From Eudoraea chungangensis (GTDB taxonomy: Bacteria > Bacteroidota > Bacteroidia > Flavobacteriales > Flavobacteriaceae), in contig NZ_JARDUB010000001.1 in the NCBI RefSeq assembly GCF_029360665.1, positions 682,001 through 746,000 on the forward strand: a stretch of DNA of 64,000 bases. Reading direction: 5' to 3'. This document shows positions 45,920 to 55,049 of this stretch, piece by piece (the first letter of the stretch is position 1; the number at the start of each line of letters is the position of its first letter). The position numbers and the translations under genes are program-made. The notes beneath the pieces were generated by a model. It was not told where the DNA came from and ran no database searches. It saw only the letters and a program-made list of their open reading frames with translations.

Positions 45920-45921
45920 TA

Positions 45922-47871
45922 TTAAATCGTTTTGATGAGCCCTTTGTCACTTAAGCGCAGTTTGTTTTGGTTGCTGATGGCACTATCCAAACAGATGAAA
46001 GTAGAAGAATTATCTAGTTCCAATTGGTCAATCAGACTTTCTTCAATTTCATCATCTAAGCAGATCAGCAGGGTGTTTGGTACCATCTCACTTTCAACCT
46101 TCACGATCTCATTGGTGCCTATTTGTGATTTAGCTTGTGAAGCATCCAATGGAAATCCTTCCAATAATATCAATTCCGTAAGCAGTTTGTTATTATTCCA
46201 GTCTTCTCTTAAAGGAGAACTATTGAAAAGGTCCAAAGAGCTTTCAAGTCGTAAGACATCTTCACTTTGAATGTCTTTCCATTTTCTATAGTTTGAAGAG
46301 GATAACTTAAAGCATTTAAACCCTTCATTGGATTCAACTTTTGAAATCACTCTTCTAATTCTTTCCTTAGTTATCTCAGAAATATTAAAAGCTAAAGAGT
46401 GATCTTTGCAAAACTCATATGCATATTTTTGCGTTTCATCATCCTTATTTAATGGTTCAGGATATTGAACTTGAATAATTTTCCTATTCTTTTTTTCGTT
46501 GATTTCTAAGTCATAAAGTGCATGTGCTGAGGAGCCAGAACCAGCAAAAAAGTCTAAAATAATATCATTATCACTCGTGGCCATTTGTAATATTGCTTGA
46601 ATGAACCCAATTGGCTTTGGGTTTTTAAAAACCCTCTTGTCAAAACCTAGCTCAACAAACTGTTCTGTACCTCTTTCGCTGTTTGCCCATTTTTGAGTCC
46701 AAGAAGATGTTGGCTTGACTCTTTTTTCATCTGTTAAATAGTCTTTTTCCATAACACCCCAAATTTTTCTGGTAGGCATTAACTTTGGAAATATTTGAGT
46801 AATATTATTTTTAGCAGTATTTAACTCCCACCTCCATCGACCTAGAGAGTTATCCGCTCTCAATGGAATAATTTCAATATACCCTGTGAGGTCCATTTTA
46901 TCTTTTGAAGGAAAAAAATCTCCAGTTTCCTCATTGTAATAAAAATAATAGAACATTGATTCTCTGTCTTCTTTACGATCCGCATCTCCAGTTTTTCTTA
47001 AATCTATTTCCCTATAAACAGCACCATCTTCGTCAGTTTTGTTATATCTCTTAATAACCTTTTCTTCTGGCTCCCATCCGTAAAATGATAAATCACTTTT
47101 CTTGAAAATAAGAACATACTCGTGTGATGTTGCTATGTATTTGTCGTCACTTCTTCCTTTCGGATTATTGATGTTCGCAACGCAAGAGATAAAATTCTCT
47201 TCTCCAAATACTTCATTCATTACCGCTCGAAGATTATGCACCTCATTATTGTCAATACTTACAAATATTACCCCATCTTCCTTTAATAAGTTTCTGGCTA
47301 AGCGTAACCGTGGGTAGATCATAGTAAGCCATTTAGAATGAAACCGACCGTCTGATTTTTTATTGGTGGTGAGTGGTTTCCCTTCTTCATCAATTTGGCC
47401 AGTTCTTCTCAAATATTCTTGCAATGGCTCAGTGAAGTCATCATCATAGACAAAATCATTTCCCGTATTGTAAGGTGGATCGATATAGATCATCTTGATC
47501 TTGTTGGCGTAACTCTTTTGAAGAATCTTTAAAACCTCTAAGTTTTCACCTTCTATGAAGATATTTTTCGAATCATTTACGCTATCATCATCTGGTGTTC
47601 CATCAGATTTCAAGCCTTGACCATAAACTGGCTCTAGTGTTCCTTCGGGTGGGATGGATGCTAATCGCCTTGCATCTTTCTTTCCTGGCCAGAAGAGACC
47701 GAAATGTTCCAAGTCGCCATCTTCTTCATCTTGTGCCCAATTGCCTAAATTTTGACGTAAGGTTTCAAAATTCAGCTTACCATCTTCAAAACACTCTGGA
47801 GCAATTTGTTTCAGTTGCTTGATTTTCTCATCATCAAACAAAAACTCAGGTTTTATTCTTTCGTGTGCCAT
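45922..47871 (-). CDS. Type III DNA methyltransferase (Mod)
   Basis: 649 aa. The beta-class order is visible: motif IV YIDPPYNTGNDF at about residue 131, a central target-recognition region, and motif I DFFAGSGSSAHAL towards the C-terminus. N6-adenine methylation is the family activity, and Mod also gives the recognition site to Res. No simple-sequence repeats suggest phase variation. It starts 17 bases after the nuclease gene stop and ends 11 bases before the duplicated Res start. Confidence 0.93.
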   Translation of the reverse strand: MAHERIKPEFLFDDEKIKQLKQIAPECFEDGKLNFETLRQNLGNWAQDEEDGDLEHFGLFWPGKKDARRLASIPPEGTLEPVYGQGLKSDGTPDDDSVNDSKNIFIEGENLEVLKILQKSYANKIKMIYIDPPYNTGNDFVYDDDFTEPLQEYLRRTGQIDEEGKPLTTNKKSDGRFHSKWLTMIYPRLRLARNLLKEDGVIFVSIDNNEVHNLRAVMNEVFGEENFISCVANINNPKGRSDDKYIATSHEYVLIFKKSDLSFYGWEPEEKVIKRYNKTDEDGAVYREIDLRKTGDADRKEDRESMFYYFYYNEETGDFFPSKDKMDLTGYIEIIPLRADNSLGRWRWELNTAKNNITQIFPKLMPTRKIWGVMEKDYLTDEKRVKPTSSWTQKWANSERGTEQFVELGFDKRVFKNPKPIGFIQAILQMATSDNDIILDFFAGSGSSAHALYDLEINEKKNRKIIQVQYPEPLNKDDETQKYAYEFCKDHSLAFNISEITKERIRRVISKVESNEGFKCFKLSSSNYRKWKDIQSEDVLRLESSLDLFNSSPLREDWNNNKLLTELILLEGFPLDASQAKSQIGTNEIVKVESEMVPNTLLICLDDEIEESLIDQLELDNSSTFICLDSAISNQNKLRLSDKGLIKTI

Positions 47872-47888
47872 CTATCTTTTAATCTTTT

Positions 47889-48731
47889 TTATCGTATTTC
47901 AGAAGGGTTAATATCATCAGGGCTTTTTGCTGCCAAATTGGCATTTACCCAGTCTTCTTTATCCGTATCAGAGCCAAAATCATCAAAGTATTTCCTAAAA
48001 CTTCCTCGTTCACCTTTTCCTTTACTAGTTGCATATTCGCGGTAAGAAGCACAAGAAAATCTTGCATCGCATTCCCTACAAATTCTTTGGCCAAATTTAG
48101 AGTTTGTCCCCTCTAAATTACCTTTCAAAGTCTCAACGGATGCAGGCTTGAATTTCTTTTCTTCGATACAATCTACGGTGTTAGCGAAGTCAGCAACAAC
48201 CTCTTTCACTTTCGCTTGATCAAAATCCAATTCAATCAAAGGATTCCATTTTGAAAGTTCATACTGTATCCTGAATTGATCATTTAAAAGGTGTGCTTCC
48301 TTGAGACCTCGGGGGTAAGCAGTTGAGATTACAGCTGTTTTATCTAATACTTGACCTCTGAGTTGTTGCCAGATATGTGCATAGACATTGAGTTGTTTTT
48401 CATACAAATCTTTATTTGACTCGATGTAAGCGGTATCATGTGTCTTGATATCGTACATCCAGGTTTCATTTTCATCTCGTACGATATCAACAATACCTTC
48501 AATGGTAAAGTTTCTCCCTTTCGGTGTTTTTTGATCGGGTAAAGTGAGTTTTACTTCCGTATCAGTGACTTTTGTAGCTACGTCACGTAATTTGGTGAAA
48601 TAATATAACACTTGCGTTAGAGCAAGTTGTTTAACATCCTCTGTTAGAGCATGCCCTCCTTCTAGTCGCATTAATTCGTAATTGTCTTCAAAGTACTCTT
48701 TTATCTTTTCAAATATTTCGTATTCTTCCAT
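47889..48731 (-). CDS. PD-(D/E)XK nuclease half, RecB/Cas4-like, with three cluster cysteines
   Basis: 280 aa. The nuclease core shows EGIVDIV (Asp82), MYDIKTHD (Asp94-x-Lys96), and EKQLNVYAHI (Gln113, Tyr117). The tail RICRECDARFSC contributes three cysteines (218, 221, 227) of a Cas4/AddB-type Fe-S cluster; the usual first Cys is absent here but present at the C-terminus of the upstream helicase. Its ATG overlaps the helicase stop (TGATG), so the two chains are probably translated in step and join to form one nuclease domain. Confidence 0.85.
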   Translation of the reverse strand: MEEYEIFEKIKEYFEDNYELMRLEGGHALTEDVKQLALTQVLYYFTKLRDVATKVTDTEVKLTLPDQKTPKGRNFTIEGIVDIVRDENETWMYDIKTHDTAYIESNKDLYEKQLNVYAHIWQQLRGQVLDKTAVISTAYPRGLKEAHLLNDQFRIQYELSKWNPLIELDFDQAKVKEVVADFANTVDCIEEKKFKPASVETLKGNLEGTNSKFGQRICRECDARFSCASYREYATSKGKGERGSFRKYFDDFGSDTDKEDWVNANLAAKSPDDINPSEIR

Positions 48732-51343
48732 CAGGCGGTTTCTTTTTTCTTCCTTTCGGAAATTAGTAAATGGTGTAAATCTTCAATAGTTTGATGCACC
48801 AAACTTCCGAAAAACATGGTTTGTGAACGTGAAGGGATGAAACAGTATTTTTTAAATAGCATATACCTTCTCGGACATTGTTGGTAATTCAAATAATCAG
48901 AAGTATAGGAATAGCTTTTGCCGAGATCATCTTCTTCTAATTTTATAAGTGGTAGCTCATCAATCTTTACCGATTCAATTATCGGATAGTTATTTTGAGC
49001 GAACATATTCTTGAAGGCTTGACTTCTTTGTTGTCGTTTCCATTGAGGAAGTATAGCCATCTGCTTGGCTCTAGATAATGCCACATAGAACATCCGCATA
49101 TTATCGAAGTGTGAGATTTTATCCAGTGGTTCTCCTTCCTTTTCAAGAAGTTCTCGAATGATGATTTCTTTTTTATCGGCTGGTCTATCGATCTTGTTCA
49201 TACTCCCGAGAACTACATATGGGAATTCAAGACCTTTAGATTGATGTATCGTAAGAAATGGGACACGTCCTTTCGGGAAGGGGTCATTTGCATCTTCATA
49301 TTCAGACTCTCCTAAACGATAGATTGCATAGAGATAAGAACCAACAAATGTATTTGCGAACTTCTTGTCTGTAAGGAATGACGCTGTGATGATTGGTGTG
49401 TATCCTTCCATGAAACGAGCAAGGTATTGTGTAACCAAACCGAGGTTACAGACAGGTCCTTCATCAATTCCTTCTTCTGCCATTTCATACATTTTCTGGA
49501 AATGTTTGAAACCGTTCAAATGATAGAATAAATCAAGCACACTCCAGTCAACTGATGTGACACGGTTTACCACATATTTCAGTGACACAGGTTGTTTTGC
49601 TTGTTGCTTCTTCTTCAGAAGCTCAAGAAAGGCTCTTTTTTGGAGTGTTGCTCTGGCTGTTTTAGATAACCCACTTGCCGAAGCTAAATCTCGAATCATG
49701 TCTAGCTTGAGATTGTTATCAAGTTTCCACTTCTTCTTATTGATGACTTTCATCAAAGCTTCATAATCCGCTTTGATCTTTTTTACCTCTTCTTGTTTGT
49801 CGGTTACATATTCCTTCAACAAACTGTCTTCAGCCATCAACTGCTCAGCATGATACATTGCACCAACTTGCCATTGACGAAAATCTCTCAATCCGCCACT
49901 TGCTTGTCCTTGATGACTCGGTCTTTCTAAAATGTGAAAGAGTAATCCAAAAATCTCAATGGCTTCTGGAATGTCTAAAAAGCGGCCTGCCCTTGGTGCG
50001 AAAATCTGAATGCCACGATCATTCAATGCATTTTCAAAATCTGCAACTGCTCCGTTTTTCGCACCTCGAAAACTCAATGAAGGGAAGAGGAAAGCTACTT
50101 GGTTGTAATCTTCAATTTTTCCTGATGATTTCAAGTCATGAACAAACTGAGCGACCTTATCAAAGACTTCAATTTTGTCAGCTCTATCCGTTGTTACTAT
50201 TGCAGAAAACTCTTCTTGATTAAATGACTGCACGTTTTTGTCAGCCACTCTATAGTGACCACTTCCATCTTTCTTTGCCCAATTAGTCTGATCAATAAAA
50301 TCAGTATAGAAGTTTACTATTTTCTTTTTTGAACGATAGTTTGTGTCAAGGTCAATTCTTGTTGGTGTTTCATTGAGATATTTTTTACTTCTTTCTTCAA
50401 ACTCTACAAGATTTTCAACTGTTGCACCTCTAAAGCGATACAATGCTTGATCATCATCCCCAACAACACAAATGTTTTTACTCTTCTTTGCTAACTCAAA
50501 GTAAATTTGTTCTTGAATTGAGTTTGTATCTTGATACTCATCTACAATGATGTAGTCGTATGCATCCTTTGATCCTTCATAGTTTTTGATTTTGTTGAAT
50601 GCTCTTTGCTGAAGCAAGGAAAAATCTATAGTGTCGATCTTCTCTCCTTTATGGCTTACACAATAGAAAGCATACATCTTCAACACTCGTTCTAAAATCT
50701 CATCATCCGTTTGATGGGCATTTGGATCTAAATTCTCTTCAGAAAAGCGATTGAATATATTGATGATGTTTGTTGCAGCATAATGTCTTGAATAGAAATC
50801 ACTACCACTGAAATACGTGTTTAATTCTCGTTGCGCAGTTTCTTCATCTTCTTCAATATTATCTGAAACCAAATAACCACCGGCACCCAAAAGCTCTCTC
50901 CAAAATGATCTTCGGTAAATCTTGAAATACTGAGCCAATGAGTCTAAAAGGATTGGTGCTTTACTTCTCACACCATCTTCAGAAAATACTCTATCTCGGT
51001 CAACCAAAATATCATGACAAATCGAATGTACTGTTCCAATGGCCATTCCTGAAATGTCATAAGGCTGCCCAGTTTCGTTCGTGATTAAGCCAAGTAAACT
51101 CCTCAGACCATCTTTCAATTGATGAGCTGCTTTTTCAGTAAACGTAGCGAGGAATATTTTCTTTGGATCAACTTGATGAAAGACTATCAAGTTTACTGTG
51201 CGCCATAGAATTACTCTTGTTTTACCAGAACCCGGACCGGCAGTCAAGAACAATGGACCTTCCGTATGAAGAATGGCTTGTTTTTGTTTTGGGTTGGGGG
51301 TAAAGTTTTTTAGATTCCAAAAGTATTCAATGGTTTTAATCAT
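48731..51343 (-). CDS. UvrD/RecB-like SF1 helicase carrying the N-terminal part of a Fe-S nuclease domain
   Basis: 870 aa. SF1 motifs: Walker A AGPGSGKTRVI (from residue 35), Q-motif KQKQAILH, Walker B VDEYQDTNSIQEQIYF, motif III VGDDDQALYRFRGATV, motif V TIHQSKGLEFPYVVLG, motif VI MFYVALSRAKQMA. The last 60 residues switch to YSYTSDYLNYQQCPRRYMLF (Cys823) and FGSLVHQTIEDLH (His850, Glu854), which is how RecB/AddB-type nuclease domains begin. The remaining nuclease motifs are in the next gene. It heads the Mod-Res operon. Confidence 0.9.
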   Translation of the reverse strand: MIKTIEYFWNLKNFTPNPKQKQAILHTEGPLFLTAGPGSGKTRVILWRTVNLIVFHQVDPKKIFLATFTEKAAHQLKDGLRSLLGLITNETGQPYDISGMAIGTVHSICHDILVDRDRVFSEDGVRSKAPILLDSLAQYFKIYRRSFWRELLGAGGYLVSDNIEEDEETAQRELNTYFSGSDFYSRHYAATNIINIFNRFSEENLDPNAHQTDDEILERVLKMYAFYCVSHKGEKIDTIDFSLLQQRAFNKIKNYEGSKDAYDYIIVDEYQDTNSIQEQIYFELAKKSKNICVVGDDDQALYRFRGATVENLVEFEERSKKYLNETPTRIDLDTNYRSKKKIVNFYTDFIDQTNWAKKDGSGHYRVADKNVQSFNQEEFSAIVTTDRADKIEVFDKVAQFVHDLKSSGKIEDYNQVAFLFPSLSFRGAKNGAVADFENALNDRGIQIFAPRAGRFLDIPEAIEIFGLLFHILERPSHQGQASGGLRDFRQWQVGAMYHAEQLMAEDSLLKEYVTDKQEEVKKIKADYEALMKVINKKKWKLDNNLKLDMIRDLASASGLSKTARATLQKRAFLELLKKKQQAKQPVSLKYVVNRVTSVDWSVLDLFYHLNGFKHFQKMYEMAEEGIDEGPVCNLGLVTQYLARFMEGYTPIITASFLTDKKFANTFVGSYLYAIYRLGESEYEDANDPFPKGRVPFLTIHQSKGLEFPYVVLGSMNKIDRPADKKEIIIRELLEKEGEPLDKISHFDNMRMFYVALSRAKQMAILPQWKRQQRSQAFKNMFAQNNYPIIESVKIDELPLIKLEEDDLGKSYSYTSDYLNYQQCPRRYMLFKKYCFIPSRSQTMFFGSLVHQTIEDLHHLLISERKKKETA

Positions 51344-51700
51344 AAGTTTTCGTTCTTAAGTAGGAATTTTCGCATATAACTAATAAAGGACGGTAATTTT
51401 TTTATCTTAAAGAAATCTATACGAACAGAAATCCATTTAGTTGGAAAAAAGTAAAAGCTGTCATATAAATTCGATTTAGATCGGGAACCGAAAAGTTATA
51501 TTTGGCAGGCCAAGGTCAAAAAAATGCTTTTTAATATGCCTGAGGTTTTTATTATTATGGCGTGCAACGTATTTGTAAATGAGTAATTGCCTGGGTTGGT
51601 ACTAAACGTTGCAAGTAAACACTAAAATTGAAATTACTGCGGAAATTCCAAAGTAGGCGAGAAAAAACAATTGCTTATGGCCATTGTTGGTGTTTGTTTT
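51344..51700. other. Gap upstream of the helicase-Mod-Res operon
   Basis: No gene is seen. It includes a perfect inverted repeat TGCAACGT (51,563-51,570) / ACGTTGCA (51,606-51,613) separated by 35 bases, possibly a terminator-like or cassette-junction structure for the neighbouring toxin-antitoxin-like operon. No exact TAnnTTTG promoter for the helicase operon was found. Confidence 0.4.
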
Positions 51701-52165
51701 TTATATAGACAATAACTTTTCATAGTCATATTTGTCATATTTCTTTATATCCTCTGTTTTCAATTTTACTATTTCGTTTTTAACTTGAACTCTATACCAA
51801 TATTCAGGTTTTGTTCGAGAAAATGAACTAATTTTTAGTACAACTTCTGAATTCAGTTTTCTTTTACCAGTTAAATATTTATGAAGGTTACTGTCTCTCA
51901 TTCCAAAATATTTAGCTAAATCTTTTTTGGAAATATCAAAGACCTTTAAGTACAATTTGACAAAATCCAAAATATCAAGAAGCTCATTTTCTTTAATGTC
52001 ATCTCTTTCAATATAGTCTTCTAGTTTATATTGGATAGAAAGAAGTTTATTTCTAATTTTTCTTTCTTTAGATTGATTATCAGAATGCTGTTTAACAAAC
52101 TCATTTATTTTGTTGAGTTTGTCATCGTTCCAAATGTCTTTAGGTAAGATTTCTATATTTTTCAT
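51701..52165 (-). CDS. Helix-turn-helix antitoxin-like protein
   Basis: 154 aa. An N-terminal helical, charged region is followed by an XRE/HigA-like HTH (ISKKDLAKYFGMRDSNLHKY then LTGKRKLNSEVVLKISSFS). The HTH is preceded by helices that could bind a toxin. It lies six bases after a GNAT-like gene, the organisation of GNAT/HTH toxin-antitoxin pairs. Antitoxin identity is inferred from the pairing. Confidence 0.65.
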   Translation of the reverse strand: MKNIEILPKDIWNDDKLNKINEFVKQHSDNQSKERKIRNKLLSIQYKLEDYIERDDIKENELLDILDFVKLYLKVFDISKKDLAKYFGMRDSNLHKYLTGKRKLNSEVVLKISSFSRTKPEYWYRVQVKNEIVKLKTEDIKKYDKYDYEKLLSI

Positions 52166-52171
52166 AACCTT

Positions 52172-52678
52172 TTAATTTAAAAATTCATTAATGAGTTTTT
52201 CACTCCCTTCAGGTAGAATAATCATTGTTGTAGAATTTTCCATTCTTACAGCATTGTATTTTTGACTATACAACTTCATTAGTTTTATCTCATTTTCTTC
52301 TTTCTCTTCGTGTACATCAAATGCAACATATCCTTCTTTTCCTTGAATGAAACTTTGTTTACAAGCAAAAGCTATTAAACAACCTGTAACTCTATCATAT
52401 CTTTTTCTATTACCTCTGTTATGCGGTGAAACTTCAACAAAAGCCATATAAACTTGATAAGGACTTTTAGTATCTATTATTAAACATCCCTCAATTATTT
52501 CAGGTGTTTTGTCGGTCGTTAAAATGTAGGTCTCGTATTCTTTCCTTTTTGAGTATTTATTAAAATTAAATCTCCATCCTTCATTCAGTGAAGGTAATTT
52601 TGATTTATTTTTTGTAATCAAATAGATTTGAGATTTAATCTCGGATTTGGTTGCTAATTCTAGGATTTTTACATTCAT
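52172..52678 (-). CDS. GNAT-fold toxin-like protein
   Basis: 168 aa. The order of strands and the segment VEVSPHNRGNRKRYDRVTGC followed by IAFACKQSFIQGKEGYVAFD resembles the acetyl-CoA-binding core of GNAT enzymes, though the classic RxxGxA loop is not exact. GNAT toxins of this kind acetylate aminoacyl-tRNA or other targets and pair with an HTH antitoxin encoded beside them, as here. A promoter with a TTGTACAA palindrome lies 20 to 50 bases upstream. Alternative: a non-toxic acetyltransferase. Confidence 0.6.
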   Translation of the reverse strand: MNVKILELATKSEIKSQIYLITKNKSKLPSLNEGWRFNFNKYSKRKEYETYILTTDKTPEIIEGCLIIDTKSPYQVYMAFVEVSPHNRGNRKRYDRVTGCLIAFACKQSFIQGKEGYVAFDVHEEKEENEIKLMKLYSQKYNAVRMENSTTMIILPEGSEKLINEFLN

Positions 52679-52697
52679 TCAAATCTTTGTTACAAGT

Positions 52698-52728
52698 CAA
52701 AGATACAAAAATTATACATATTGTACAA
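52698..52728 (-). promoter_or_regulatory. Promoter of the GNAT/HTH pair with palindrome
   Basis: Minus strand TTG, 20 bases, then TATCTTTG (52,698-52,705), a perfect TAnnTTTG. The -33 TTG overlaps a TTGTACAA palindrome, a plausible site for autoregulation by the HTH protein. Confidence 0.55.
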
Positions 52729-52748
52729 TTTTATTTTTAATGAACGAC

Positions 52749-53119
52749 AACTCGTTATAACCATGAATCTTTTCATTTCATAAAAATAATTCTATTTTTT
52801 GTGAAGGAATTAATTGGTATATAACATGTCATGCGCAATGCCATATATTTTAATCGTATTTAAACAATAACAAAGTCTAACAAAATTATAATTAAGTGAG
52901 CAAATTAAAATACTTAGCCTATATAAAGCTTGACATTTAAGTATTTATATCAGAATTCACCTTTTCACGGTGATATTCGACATAGGAAATTAGGAGTCTT
53001 ATAAATTCCGTAAAAAGACCTACATTAGTAAAGGACCAACTAATGAAAAAGGAAAGTGAATTATTTTAACCCGGGTGGGGGCTGATTCTAGAAAGTTGGT
53101 CTAAAAACTTTTAGCTTTT
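52749..53119. repeat. Long diverged repeat R1 (partner R2 at 56,989-57,378)
   Basis: Collinear blocks shared with R2 include AACTCGTTAT, CCATGAATCTTTTC, AATTGGTATATAAC, GTCATGC and AAAAACTTTTAGCTTTT. The distance between the second and last block is 342 bases in R1 and 341 in R2, so the two are homologous despite substitutions. No protein is encoded. Together with R2 it brackets the HNH/XRE and retron modules. Confidence 0.8.
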
Positions 53120-53183
53120 ACCGGAGCCGGCCTAGTCATAGTTTGGTGTGTTGTTAGTGCAATTTCCAAGATTTAGAATCAAA

Positions 53184-54179
53184 TTAACAGTAATCATCAA
53201 TGGAATCACCGCCTGTCCATTCAAGTCCTTGTTTTAGTGTAAATTGTTTTTCAACACCTACTTTTTCGAAAAACGTTCCGAGACTATCATGAATAAAAAC
53301 ATTGCTTTGGTAAGTTATCTCTGCCAAAGAATAAGGTTTTATTGGATGTTCATCACCACTTTTACACATAATCCATAATTTATCCTTGTCTTTTGACATT
53401 GCAAAATCTTCAACAATTGAACTCGTAAATTGGTTTTTAGAAAAAACGTCACCTACACTTAGATTTTTAAAATACCTGATAATTGGATGAGGTGAGTTTT
53501 CATTAGGACAAAGTGGAAATTCACTAGGTGTTTTCCAGTTTTGCGCCTTTTGGACAGCATTTGGAGATAGAGAATTTACAAACTCTAATTCCTCTATCCT
53601 AAGGTCATCAAAGTCAATTGACAGATTTCTATTATAAATCCAATCACCTAAAGTACCACCTTGTAATGGTTTGCCACTTTTAGCCCAAGCCATCAATCTT
53701 TCTTTGCATGTTTGCGCTTCTTTTTTGCTAACTCCACACATCCACTCATAGTTTGGGCTTTTAAATTTATCCCGAAATTTTGAAGGGTCAGCTAGAAAAG
53801 CCTCAACACTTCCGCAGACAAGTTCAATACGTCTTGATGTTATTGGATTGAGTATAATATTTTCTAATCTAGTAACCCAACGCAGGTTCTCTGGTCTGTT
53901 ATTATGCTTGTTTGTATCCTTATGGTCAACAACATGATGTTTTGTAAGTGGTTCTCCGTGGAATGCTGTTGCAACTATTCGATGAACTCGAACTGAAGCA
54001 ATCTCTAGATAGCCTGTCCTGACATTGGGTTTACCAAAAGTCCATTTATTGTCTGTTGGTCGAGTTCGCCTATTGTTTAGGGGATGTCGTAATATAGCAC
54101 CATTATCACGAACAGAGTAATACTCATTTTTATAATAGCATTCTTGTATGCCATTATAAGTTTCAAGTAAACTTTCCAT
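53184..54179 (-). CDS. HNH-endonuclease-like protein
   Basis: 331 aa. Residues 55-100 carry an HNH_3-like motif: VRVHRIVATAFHGEPLTKHH, then VVDHKDTNKHNNRPENLRWVT. The preceding YYSVRDNGAILRH is like the NUMOD4-type segment of homing-endonuclease relatives. The C-terminal 220 residues are unrecognised and unusually long for a simple HNH enzyme. It follows an XRE regulator gene by five bases, an arrangement seen in toxin/defence pairs. Could be a phage-defence nuclease or a selfish endonuclease. Confidence 0.78.
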   Translation of the reverse strand: MESLLETYNGIQECYYKNEYYSVRDNGAILRHPLNNRRTRPTDNKWTFGKPNVRTGYLEIASVRVHRIVATAFHGEPLTKHHVVDHKDTNKHNNRPENLRWVTRLENIILNPITSRRIELVCGSVEAFLADPSKFRDKFKSPNYEWMCGVSKKEAQTCKERLMAWAKSGKPLQGGTLGDWIYNRNLSIDFDDLRIEELEFVNSLSPNAVQKAQNWKTPSEFPLCPNENSPHPIIRYFKNLSVGDVFSKNQFTSSIVEDFAMSKDKDKLWIMCKSGDEHPIKPYSLAEITYQSNVFIHDSLGTFFEKVGVEKQFTLKQGLEWTGGDSIDDYC

Positions 54180-54184
54180 ATTAC

Positions 54185-54700
54185 CTACATTTGATTAGGT
54201 ACAATGTCAATATGGTGTCCTAAAGCAGATGCTAGCTTTGAAAGAATATCAAGCCCAACGGAATATTTACCTTGTTCAATTCTGCTAAGATTTGCAGCGT
54301 TTATATTTGTTAACCTTGCTAAGTCTTTTGCTTCAATTCCCTTTTCTTTCCGTATTTGGCGAATTTTATTTCCGATTCGAGTTCTTTCTGCTTGTTTGTT
54401 TCCAGAACTCATACCCATGAACGTCACACCATTTTGCAATAAATCTCTCCAAATATTGTTGGTCATTAATTCCTTGTCATCGGAGAAATTTTTATCAAAA
54501 ACATATTCTACTATATGCAGTTGATAATGACGAGTTTCTTCATTGGTGTAAATCCCAATCCGAGCCAATACGGAAAAAACTTCTCCATCTGGTGCAACAA
54601 CTTCGACCATTGTTTCATCAATTATTCTTGCTTTTGACTTAAATTCATGTGCTAAAAATTCCTTATCGCTTGCGAAATACTCTTTGTGTTCTTGTTTCAT
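54185..54700 (-). CDS. XRE-family regulator with unknown N-terminal domain
   Basis: 171 aa. The C-terminal third is a clear XRE HTH: IGNKIRQIRKEKGIEAKDLA and LTNINAANLSRIEQGKYSVG. The N-terminal 105 residues (starting KEYFASDKEFLAHEFKSKAR) form an alpha/beta domain with no family recognised and may bind the HNH partner or a ligand. An inverted repeat TTGGCATAT/ATATGCCAA lies 75-112 bases upstream and could be its operator. Confidence 0.82.
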   Translation of the reverse strand: MKQEHKEYFASDKEFLAHEFKSKARIIDETMVEVVAPDGEVFSVLARIGIYTNEETRHYQLHIVEYVFDKNFSDDKELMTNNIWRDLLQNGVTFMGMSSGNKQAERTRIGNKIRQIRKEKGIEAKDLARLTNINAANLSRIEQGKYSVGLDILSKLASALGHHIDIVPNQM

Positions 54701-55049
54701 ATCTTTATGTGCTGTATTTAATGTGTTGCCGCCACTTTTAAGTTATAAAGCAAATATAAAGAAATAAACCATAATTGGCATATAAAATAATTATAAATGG
54801 TAAATATGCCAATTGACAAGAATTACATATTCGGATTTTGGTGTTATGTGTTTTGTTTAGCATAGGTGATTTATCTGCTGACCGCTAAAGGTTAGGCTAT
54901 GGCAAGTAGGGCAGGCAAAGAAACGTTTCGTTTTCGTCTGCACACATAGCCAAAGCTTTTTGTTTTGTAATTTTTTTTAATTGCCAAATCCAAAAGATTT
55001 GGCGGACTTAGTAAATAAACGCAAACCATTAAATTTATCCCTTTTTGCC
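54701..55049. other. Gap between retron operon and XRE/HNH pair
   Basis: Contains the inverted repeat noted separately, a GGCTATG...CATAGCC pairing across 54,893-54,952 and a perfect GCCAAATC-CAAAA-GATTTGGC hairpin (54,983-55,003). The hairpin has an A-run after it on the minus strand rather than a T-run, so it is not a textbook terminator of the retron operon. No gene seen. Confidence 0.45.
54775..54812. promoter_or_regulatory. Candidate XRE operator, TTGGCATAT / ATATGCCAA
   Basis: Perfect nine-base arms at 54,775-54,783 and 54,804-54,812 separated by 20 bases, upstream of the XRE gene. The two-turn spacing suits dimer pairs of an autoregulator. Confidence 0.45.

Noticed and set aside
54983-55003. 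Perfect hairpin after the RT gene as an intrinsic terminator
   Set aside because: On the minus strand it is followed by A-rich, not T-rich, sequence. Kept only as a hairpin.
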